DNA of 5,728 nucleotides from a bacterium (GTDB taxonomy: Bacteria > Patescibacteria > Microgenomatia > Levybacterales > UBA12049). This document shows positions 1 through 4,236 of the stretch, piece by piece. The stretch lies in NCBI GenBank assembly GCA_021825955.1, contig JAKAEH010000070.1:1-5728 (forward strand). Reading direction: 5' to 3'. The translations under genes and the position numbers were made by a program. The notes under the pieces are model-generated. The model ran no database searches, was not told the DNA's origin, and worked only from the letters and a program-made list of their open reading frames with translations. Position 1 is the stretch's first letter. The number at the start of each line of letters is the position of its first letter.

Positions 1-106
1 GACGGCCGAAGGTCAAAATAGATTCTGTATGAGGGAATACGATTCCATCTCTGATTGGAATTACGGGAATTAATTTAGTTTTTGCTTTATCAGATAAATG
101 TATCAT
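1..106 (-). CDS. lon: Lon protease, N-terminal fragment (runs off the left edge)
   Basis: ATP-dependent cytoplasmic protease that degrades misfolded and regulatory proteins. Only the first 35 codons are in the window. The translation runs from MIHLSDKAKTKL into IPVIPIRDGIVFPHTESIL and ends in TFGR. This is the first strand of the LON substrate-binding domain, where the family pattern is roughly LPVLPLRD-x-VVFP followed by a GR pair. The ATG at 106-104 is the only sensible start, because an in-frame TAA lies three codons upstream (115-113). No Shine-Dalgarno sequence precedes it. A strong promoter and a CIRCE-like operator lie directly upstream, which fits a heat-shock protease. The AAA+ and protease domains lie outside the window, so a stand-alone LON-domain protein cannot be formally excluded. 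Confidence 0.85.
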   Translation of the reverse strand, partial: MIHLSDKAKTKLIPVIPIRDGIVFPHTESILTFGR

Positions 107-112
107 AAAACG

Positions 113-139
113 TTAGCAGTCTACCAGATAATTTGCTAA
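113..139. promoter_or_regulatory. CIRCE-like inverted repeat (candidate HrcA operator) at lon
   Basis: TTAGCAGTC (113-121), nine bases, then ATTTGCTAA (131-139). This is the 9-9-9 layout of CIRCE, the binding site of the heat-shock repressor HrcA (TTAGCACTC-N9-GAGTGCTAA), with 14 of 18 arm bases matching. The outer six bases of each arm (TTAGCA/TGCTAA) are perfectly complementary. The inner three of each arm are not, so this is a degenerate site. It covers the lon -10 element and most of the spacer, where a bound repressor would block RNA polymerase. No hrcA gene is in the window, so the regulator is inferred. Confidence 0.6.
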
Positions 140-146
140 AAGTCAA
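118..146 (-). promoter_or_regulatory. Promoter of lon
   Basis: Read on the minus strand: a -35 of TTGACT (146-141), a 17-base spacer, and a -10 of TAGACT (123-118) preceded by TGG, which makes an extended -10. A-rich sequence lies just upstream of the -35. Only 11 bases separate the -10 from the ATG at 106. The transcript should therefore start about 4-5 bases before the start codon, leaving no room for a ribosome binding site. Confidence 0.7.
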
Positions 147-238
147 TACTTTTTTCAAAGATAAGTTCTACCCTTTTGGTGGAAAATAACTTCTAAATTG
201 AGGGTAAATAACACTATAAACTAAAAAAAATCCCGAGT

Positions 239-395
239 CAATAAGAAAAAGGTAAGAATTAAGCAGGATTATTTGCATTAACCTTTTCCTTTTGTTCCAA
301 TAAGAAAATAGTAAGAAACCTAACAACATTTTCTTTTGTACCAATAAGAAAAGAGGGCTTTTTCTTTTGTACCAATAAGAAAAAGGTAGGAATTA
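239..395. repeat. Irregular array of four related short palindromic units
   Basis: The plus-strand unit has an arm TTTTCTTTTGTACC joined directly to AATAAGAAAA, usually followed by a tail like GGTARGAATTA. Two full cores lie at 329-352 and 360-384, differing by no more than a base. A degenerate core (TTTTCCTTTTGTTCC arm) lies at 284-308. A half unit lacking the left arm begins at 239. The tail is clearest at 251-261 and 385-395. Within a unit TTTTCTT pairs with AAGAAAA. Between the last two units AAGAAAA (346-352) pairs with TTTTCTT (360-366) around a GC-rich loop. The CCAATAAGAAAA starts are 59, 44 and 31 bases apart. The last tail contains the TAA stop of the DUF1653 gene. The array may act as a weak hairpin terminator or mRNA 3' end for that gene, but there is no classic GC stem plus U-run. 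The remaining stretch 147-238 shows only a run of eight A (223-230) and nothing else I recognise. Confidence 0.7.
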
Positions 396-638
396 GGCCG
401 GCTCTAAATATTCAAACCTGGGAACTTCTTTCCCGTTTACTACCACATTTTCCAGAAACATTTTTAAAGGTCTTACCCATATGGGATTTTTTCCGAATTC
501 ATTCTCGTACAACCCTTTGTATATCACCACTTCTTGCAAACTTTCACTATCTCTTCCAACTCCAATCACAGAATAAACATGCCCTTTGTAATGTTTGTAT
601 TTTCCTATTTTTAAAACATTAATAAATCTATTATACAT
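393..638 (-). CDS. DUF1653 domain protein
   Basis: An 81-residue protein that is essentially one DUF1653 domain, of unknown function. The family signature is visible along its length: GKYKHYKGHVYSVIGVGRDSE (residues 12-32, a HYKG box followed by a V-x-R-x-SE stretch), VVIYKGLYENE (37-47), then WVRPLKMFLENV (54-65) and VPRFEYLEP near the C-terminus. The length is typical for these single-domain proteins. There is no signal peptide or membrane segment, so it should be cytoplasmic. The ATG at 638 is the only plausible start, with a perfect TATAAT 14 bases upstream and no Shine-Dalgarno sequence. It is divergent from the metal transporter gene, and its stop codon lies in the last unit of the repeat array. 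The family call is confident. No biochemical role is claimed. Confidence 0.9.
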   Translation of the reverse strand: MYNRFINVLKIGKYKHYKGHVYSVIGVGRDSESLQEVVIYKGLYENEFGKNPIWVRPLKMFLENVVVNGKEVPRFEYLEPA

Positions 639-652
639 CTTGAAATAAAAGG

Positions 653-658
653 ATTATA
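653..658 (-). promoter_or_regulatory. -10 element of the DUF1653 gene
   Basis: A perfect TATAAT on the minus strand, 14 bases before the ATG at 638, predicting a 5' leader of about 8 bases. The -35 position (681-676, CTTATA) is weak and overlaps the -10 of the opposite gene. RNA polymerase should therefore not be able to occupy both divergent promoters at once. Confidence 0.5.
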
Positions 659-670
659 AATATTTAATGT

Positions 671-676
671 TAGAAT
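671..676 (+). promoter_or_regulatory. -10 element of the VIT-family gene
   Basis: TAGAAT preceded by TGT (extended -10 form), ending 7 bases before the ATG at 684. Initiation would fall at or within a base of the start codon, giving a leaderless mRNA. No convincing -35 is visible, and there is no Shine-Dalgarno sequence in the 45-bp divergent gap. Confidence 0.5.
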
Positions 677-683
677 ATAAGTA

Positions 684-1394
684 ATGGAAAAAAGCAATAT
701 AAACAACATAGAGACTCAAAATTCCGCTCATAAATTAAATTGGCTTAGGGCATCAGTCTTGGGAGCAAATGACGGTATCGTTTCTATTGCAGGTCTTGTA
801 ATGGGAGTCGCCGGTGCAACCACGTCCTCAACAGCCATTCTTACGGCAGGATTGGCCGGAATTGTCGCAGGCGCAATTTCAATGGCGGCAGGAGAATATA
901 TTTCGGTAAGCAGTTCCCGCGACACAGAAAAAGCGCTTCTTAAGAAAGAGCATTGGGAGCTTCAAAATAATCCAAAAGAAGAGCTCGAAGAACTTACACA
1001 AATATACCAATCAAAAGGCTTGACGCGAAAAACAGCCGAAATGGCAGCAAAAGAAGTTTCCGAGAGTGACGTTATGGCCGCTCATGCCCATATGGAATTA
1101 AACATTGACCCAAACAATCTTACAAGTCCTTGGCATGCAGCTTTTGCTTCAGCTTCTGCATTTTTGCTTGGCTCCCTAATCCCTCTTTTTGCGATTATTA
1201 TTCCGCCTCAAGAAATTAAAATTCCGGTTGCCTTCATTTCTGTTTTAGTTGCCCTTGCAATAACCGGATTTCTAAGCGCAAAAGCCGGAGGCGCAGGAGT
1301 AACACGGGCAATAACAAGAGTAGTACTTGGAGGAGCCCTGGCTATGGGAGTAACATATGGAATAGGTCGCTTATTCGCCGTTTCAGGAATATAA
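684..1394 (+). CDS. VIT1/CCC1 family iron/manganese transporter
   Basis: A 236-residue membrane protein of the vacuolar iron transporter (VIT1/CCC1) family. Family members move Fe2+ or Mn2+ across membranes, usually as a proton-coupled export or sequestration step. The signature LGANDGIVS (26-34) opens helix 1 and carries Asp30. Helix 2 (about 51-75) ends in AISMAAGEYISVSSSRD, with Met67 and Glu71 at conserved family positions. A polar helical region rich in Glu, Met and His (about 80-143) corresponds to the metal-binding domain of the longer VIT1-type members, which nodulin-21-like relatives lack. Helices 3-5 cover about 150-174, 180-200 and 210-230, the fourth containing GFLSAKAGG. The length is normal. 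In bacteria it would sit in the cytoplasmic membrane and probably export excess metal. Fe versus Mn cannot be decided from sequence. The gene ends 1 bp from a convergent gene with no terminator between them. Confidence 0.93.
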   Translation: MEKSNINNIETQNSAHKLNWLRASVLGANDGIVSIAGLVMGVAGATTSSTAILTAGLAGIVAGAISMAAGEYISVSSSRDTEKALLKKEHWELQNNPKEELEELTQIYQSKGLTRKTAEMAAKEVSESDVMAAHAHMELNIDPNNLTSPWHAAFASASAFLLGSLIPLFAIIIPPQEIKIPVAFISVLVALAITGFLSAKAGGAGVTRAITRVVLGGALAMGVTYGIGRLFAVSGI

Positions 1395-1395
1395 A

Positions 1396-1710
1396 CTATC
1401 GAGTTAGGAGAACTACTAAACCAACTGCAACTAAAGTAATAACAAAGAATGCCCCCAAAGTATAGGTAAGCATATTCAAAGCTTCTTTCTTTTTTCCGTC
1501 AATATAAAGCTGTGCGGGTTTTCCGAAAATTAAGAAACCTGTCAAAGAAGCTGAAAAAACAAAAAGCATCAAAAGTGCAATGGGAGCAAAAATACTATTT
1601 ACTCTCCCAAGCTTTACCTGAGATCCGTAGAACATAAAAGAAGCAACTGCAACTACGTAAGCCGCAGTAGCAACCGCATTAACAATAGCCCTCTTCCTAA
1701 TCTCCTTCAT
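1396..1710 (-). CDS. Small three-helix membrane protein, function unknown
   Basis: 104 residues. A basic N-terminus (KEIRKR) precedes three predicted membrane helices at about 8-28, 40-62 and 80-102. The second and third are joined by a conserved-looking polar loop GKPAQLYIDGKKKEA (63-77), which should be cytoplasmic given its lysines. I recognise this general type as a recurring hypothetical protein in candidate-phyla-radiation genomes, but no function is known to me. The ATG at 1710 is preceded by a TATACT hexamer only 6 bases away and by no Shine-Dalgarno sequence. It is the last gene of the minus-strand cluster, 47 bp after the four-helix protein, and its TAG stop lies 1 bp from the stop of the convergent transporter gene. 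Confidence 0.8.
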   Translation of the reverse strand: MKEIRKRAIVNAVATAAYVVAVASFMFYGSQVKLGRVNSIFAPIALLMLFVFSASLTGFLIFGKPAQLYIDGKKKEALNMLTYTLGAFFVITLVAVGLVVLLTR

Positions 1711-1716
1711 AAATAT

Positions 1717-1722
1717 AGTATA
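1717..1722 (-). promoter_or_regulatory. -10-like element of the three-helix membrane protein gene
   Basis: TATACT on the minus strand (5 of 6 to TATAAT), with 6 bases between it and the ATG at 1710. This spacing predicts a transcript starting at the start codon. No good -35 is seen, so the gene may also be read from upstream in the cluster. Confidence 0.45.
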
Positions 1723-1757
1723 CTCCCACTCTATTTTATTTGCTGGCGGGCATAGAC

Positions 1758-2126
1758 CTATTCGGACTTTCTTCTATTGAAATTTTTATACCAGCCGACG
1801 ATAAGAGGAAGAGTGAAGGTAAAAACATAGTATAAATATACGTCCAGTTTATAATACCCATCGGATGGTTTGAAGATTTTAACGAGAAAAAAATAATCAA
1901 AAATGATAGCAATAAGAGTCCAAGTGATTGCCAAAATTAGATAAGAGTGAAACGACTCCAGTTTAATCCTTTTGAATAGAACCCAAAGCGTGATAATTGC
2001 TCCAATCGGCATAATTAACCAACCAATCATTGAAATTGGCAGAATTGGGAAAAATATTATTCCCAAAATGTAACCAATAAGCCACAAACCAATACCCCAA
2101 CCTAATACTTGCATTAATGTTTTCAT
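1758..2126 (-). CDS. Four-helix membrane protein, function unknown
   Basis: 122 residues with predicted membrane helices at about 5-27, 31-51, 60-82 and 95-113, short loops and a basic C-terminal tail (NFNRRKSE) that should be cytoplasmic. Points that look constrained are the GWLIMP stretch at the start of helix 2, Asp77 inside helix 3, and the linker from helix 3 to helix 4 with KPSDGYYKLDVYLYY (86-100). I do not recognise a characterised family and assign no function. It begins 20 bp after the 3' end of the tRNA-Gln gene on the same strand. A TAGACT hexamer lies 6 bases before the ATG and there is no Shine-Dalgarno sequence. It may be expressed from its own leaderless promoter or by read-through from pyrD and the tRNA. 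Confidence 0.8.
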   Translation of the reverse strand: MKTLMQVLGWGIGLWLIGYILGIIFFPILPISMIGWLIMPIGAIITLWVLFKRIKLESFHSYLILAITWTLIAIIFDYFFLVKIFKPSDGYYKLDVYLYYVFTFTLPLIVGWYKNFNRRKSE

Positions 2127-2132
2127 CAGTGA

Positions 2133-2138
2133 AGTCTA
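2133..2138 (-). promoter_or_regulatory. -10-like element of the four-helix membrane protein gene
   Basis: TAGACT on the minus strand, the same hexamer as at lon, ending 6 bases before the ATG at 2126 and predicting a leaderless start. The matching -35 position falls inside the tRNA gene and is poor, so confidence is modest. Confidence 0.4.
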
Positions 2139-2146
2139 TTCCTGTG

Positions 2147-2217
2147 CTGGGAGACTAGGATTCGAACCTAGGTAAATAGATCCAGAATCTATTGTCCTAC
2201 CGCTAGACGATCTCCCA
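2147..2217 (-). tRNA. tRNA-Gln (anticodon CTG)
   Basis: A complete 71-nt cloverleaf on the minus strand. The acceptor stem is TGGGAGA/TCTCCCA with the U1-A72 start typical of bacterial tRNA-Gln. The D-arm is GTCT/GGAC around AGCGGTA. The anticodon stem is ATAGA/TCTAT around the loop TTCTGGA, so the anticodon is CTG, reading CAG. The variable loop is TTAC, and the T-arm is CTAGG/CCTAG around TTCGAAT. The discriminator base is G73. The next bases are CAC, so CCA is not encoded and must be added by the CCA-adding enzyme. The gene starts 36 bp after the pyrD stop on the same strand and has only a weak -10-like TAAAAT of its own, so co-transcription with pyrD and processing by RNase P is plausible. 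Confidence 0.96.
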
Positions 2218-2253
2218 ATATCTGCCTATTTTACTAAATTTGGAAGGTAATTA

Positions 2254-3375
2254 CTAATTAATATCCTTGCCGGTGGCTTGGGAGAGGTGGGTGAACCCGT
2301 CTTTGGAAAGTAATTTTGGAAGTTTATCGTTAATTTCCGAAATTAGTTGGGGTCCTTCAAAAATAATTCCAGTAATTAATTGCACAAGCGTTGCTCCTTT
2401 TTTAATTTTTACATATGCGTCTTCTGCTGAGAAAACTCCTCCGCATCCGATGATAACAAACCTATCTTTGTAGTTTTTATACGCAAGTTCTATGAGTTCG
2501 TTCGAGCGTTCAAAAGTCGGCTTTCCGCTGAAATTCCCGACTTTAAACTTCTTCAACTCCTCCTTTCGAAGACTCGGACAAGATCTGTTTTGAAGATTTC
2601 CAAAAATGACACCAATTGGCGCGTGTTTTGCAATTACCTCAAGCATTTCCAAAATCTCTTTATCACTTTTTGTTATCGGCATTTTCATAAAAATAGGTTT
2701 TTTAATATTCAGCTTATCTACTTCTACCAATAATTGGTTTAAGTTCTCCGGTTTGTAGAAATCCACTCCGCTTTTTAAATTCGGACAGCTAATATTTAAT
2801 TCATAATAAGCACTATTGGTTTTTTCGCTTTCAAAAGTTTTAAATGTTGAAATAATATCTTGAATACTTTCCTCTTGCCCAAGATCCTCAACATTTGTCC
2901 TTCCAACACTTATTCCGATTGGGATTTGAAATTTAAGCTTCTCGAGTTTGGCTGCAATAATTTTTGCTCCGGGATTTTTAAATCCTTTATTTACCATTAA
3001 AGATTTGGAGGCGGGCAGGCGGCCAAGTCTGGGCCTGGTATTCCCCTCATAAGACCTGTTAGTAATTGTTCCTATTGATTGAAAACCAAAACCGATACAA
3101 GGTGTAATCTGCGTGAGACGCGCTTCGTAATCAAAACCTGCAGAAAGCCCAATTGGATTTCTAAACTTTATTCCCAAAACTGTTTGCTCAAGCATTTTAT
3201 TTTTTTCTACGAGTAAACCGGAGAGAGTTTTTTTCGCTGCTTTATTTTTTCCAAACCATTCCCCAAGAAAAACAATTCTTATATGAACTTGTTCAGGATC
3301 CATCTTAAAAGCAAGCGGCTTGAAAAAATATCTATAGCTTTTCCCCAAGAGAAACGAAAAAGTACGGCTATGCAT
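2254..3375 (-). CDS. pyrD: Dihydroorotate dehydrogenase, class-2-like with a class-1-type cysteine
   Basis: FMN flavoenzyme oxidising dihydroorotate to orotate in pyrimidine synthesis. Its 373 residues include an N-terminal extension (about 10-42: YFFKPLAFKMDPEQVH) like the membrane-associating, quinone-tunnel helices of class 2 enzymes. The barrel follows: NPIGLSAGFD (73-82), a GTIT/RPRLGRLP region (102-121), NISCPN (194-199), FMKMP with Lys231, and FMN-phosphate loops IIGCGGV (308-314) and QLITGIIFEGP (332-342). Oddities: the catalytic-base position is Cys197, as in class 1, where class 2 normally has Ser. The Lys usual after GFD or GLD is Tyr83. The substrate loop is NKGFKN (129-134), one residue shorter than the E. 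coli NRMGFNN. The TNTT motif reads GNLQ (259-262). The electron acceptor is thus uncertain. Start ATG at 3375 with a -10-like hexamer 9 bases upstream. The tRNA-Gln gene follows on the same strand. Confidence 0.9.
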   Translation of the reverse strand: MHSRTFSFLLGKSYRYFFKPLAFKMDPEQVHIRIVFLGEWFGKNKAAKKTLSGLLVEKNKMLEQTVLGIKFRNPIGLSAGFDYEARLTQITPCIGFGFQSIGTITNRSYEGNTRPRLGRLPASKSLMVNKGFKNPGAKIIAAKLEKLKFQIPIGISVGRTNVEDLGQEESIQDIISTFKTFESEKTNSAYYELNISCPNLKSGVDFYKPENLNQLLVEVDKLNIKKPIFMKMPITKSDKEILEMLEVIAKHAPIGVIFGNLQNRSCPSLRKEELKKFKVGNFSGKPTFERSNELIELAYKNYKDRFVIIGCGGVFSAEDAYVKIKKGATLVQLITGIIFEGPQLISEINDKLPKLLSKDGFTHLSQATGKDIN

Positions 3376-3384
3376 AAGAATCCA

Positions 3385-3390
3385 ATTCTA
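3385..3390 (-). promoter_or_regulatory. -10 element of pyrD
   Basis: TAGAAT on the minus strand, preceded by TGG (extended -10), with 9 bases to the ATG at 3375. The -35 position (GTGCAA at 17-base spacing) is weak. The predicted leader is about 2-3 bases. Confidence 0.5.
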
Positions 3391-3438
3391 CCACCAACTG
3401 AAGCTTTTTGCACCTAAATCCACCTCTTGTTTTCTCTC

Positions 3439-3467
3439 TTCTCAATTTCCTTTTTTTGTGATACCAT
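3439..3467 (+). promoter_or_regulatory. Candidate promoter of the CAP-domain gene
   Basis: TTCTCA (3439-3444), a 17-base spacer, then TACCAT (3462-3467) preceded by TGA as an extended -10. Each hexamer matches consensus at 4 of 6. The -10 ends 13 bases before the ATG at 3481, implying a leader of about 6-7 bases. This is the weakest of the promoter calls with a recognisable -35. Confidence 0.35.
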
Positions 3468-3480
3468 CAAGCCTATTGTT

Positions 3481-4200
3481 ATGATTAGAAAACGCCACAT
3501 TAAAAGGTTAAAACCCAGGAAAGCTTCACACTTTTTCCTTTATCTTTTTGCAGGAACAGTTTTCCTTATTGTTGTGCTATCGTTAGAGCTCACATACATT
3601 TTGGCAAATTATGCAAACAGGCTTGAGAAATTTATAGCGCGTGAAAACCAAAAAGTCGCATACTATTCACCTTTACCGACAAAAACCCCTACTCCATCTC
3701 CTTTTGAAATAAGGTTTGAAAGAAAAATAAATGTCGGGGCAGAACAGCCGGGACAGTGGGGAGTAGCGCGTCAAATAAACGAACATACTTGGACAATGAA
3801 GGTTGGAGAAGATGCCAGAATGACAACAGCCCAGGAACTTTATGATGCCCTAAACAGTTATCGAAAAATGAATGCGGTTGGATATCTTACTTGGGATGAT
3901 AACTTGGCAAAGTTTGCGCAAACCAGAGCTGAAACTTTTAGTCTTCTTGGGAGACTTGACGAGCACCAGGGATTTATGGATTACGTAAAAGATGAAGCTA
4001 ATTTGAGAAAACTTGGTTTTTGGGGAGTTGGGGAAAATTCAAGTTCCGGGTACAGAATGCTCGGAGTACATATTATTGAATGGATTTATGCGGCAGACAA
4101 ACCGCATAACGACAACCAAATTGATCCTTCTTGGACTCATGTAGGAATAGGCGTTTCAGGGACAGCAACCGACATAATTTTTGGTTCAAACAAGATGTAG
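3481..4200 (+). CDS. Membrane-anchored CAP/SCP-domain (YkwD-like) extracellular protein
   Basis: 239 residues. A strongly basic N-terminus (RKRHIKRLKPRK) precedes one membrane helix (about 18-41), which should anchor the protein with its C-terminus outside the cell. A short Pro/Thr linker (KTPTPSP, 68-74) and an uncharacterised segment (75-114) lead to a CAP/SCP domain (115-239). CAP motifs in order: LYDALNSYRKMN (120-131), LTWDDNLAKFAQTRAE (136-151), the pocket His162 in DEHQGF, Glu185 in GVGEN, and W201 with His209 in the W-x7-H element. The domain ends in THVGIGVSG. Bacterial CAP proteins are secreted or surface exposed and mostly of unknown role; adhesion, lipid binding and wall interaction are all possible. 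An in-frame TTG at 3427 would add 18 residues before the basic stretch. I prefer the ATG because the extension comes from T-rich promoter-like DNA and would put a second hydrophobic run before the positive charges. Confidence 0.85.
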   Translation: MIRKRHIKRLKPRKASHFFLYLFAGTVFLIVVLSLELTYILANYANRLEKFIARENQKVAYYSPLPTKTPTPSPFEIRFERKINVGAEQPGQWGVARQINEHTWTMKVGEDARMTTAQELYDALNSYRKMNAVGYLTWDDNLAKFAQTRAETFSLLGRLDEHQGFMDYVKDEANLRKLGFWGVGENSSSGYRMLGVHIIEWIYAADKPHNDNQIDPSWTHVGIGVSGTATDIIFGSNKM

Positions 4201-4202
4201 AA

Positions 4203-4231
4203 TTGACAAAAATGGCAACATCTTGTAATAT
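4203..4231 (+). promoter_or_regulatory. Promoter of guaB-guaA (leaderless)
   Basis: A perfect -35 TTGACA (4203-4208), an optimal 17-base spacer, and a -10 of TAATAT (4226-4231). The -10 ends just 5 bases before the guaB ATG at 4237, so transcription should begin at or within a base of the start codon. The promoter begins 3 bp after the CAP-domain gene's stop codon, and no terminator hairpin separates the two. This is the strongest promoter in the window. Confidence 0.75.
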
Positions 4232-4236
4232 TAACT

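Noticed and set aside
221..240. Intrinsic terminator at the minus-strand T-run (230-223)
   Set aside because: The eight-T run follows CGGGA, but no complementary arm exists to form a GC stem immediately upstream.
168..278. 36-codon minus-strand ORF (hydrophobic, begins MQIILLNSYLF)
   Set aside because: It overlaps the repeat array and an A-run, resembles no family I know, and is of a length expected by chance in AT-rich DNA.
239..395. CRISPR array
   Set aside because: The repeats are degenerate, the intervals are irregular (59, 44, 31) and too short for spacers, and no cas gene is present.
728..925. 65-codon minus-strand ORF
   Set aside because: Antisense to the conserved helices of the VIT-family gene. 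Its Ala/Pro-rich composition is a reading-frame shadow.
2267..2473. 68-codon plus-strand ORF
   Set aside because: Antisense to the conserved C-terminal FMN-binding part of pyrD, with no domain resemblance.
3427..3480. TTG start at 3427 for the CAP-domain gene
   Set aside because: The extra 18 residues come from T-rich upstream DNA and would place hydrophobic residues before the basic anchor start. The ATG at 3481 gives a normal N-in membrane anchor.
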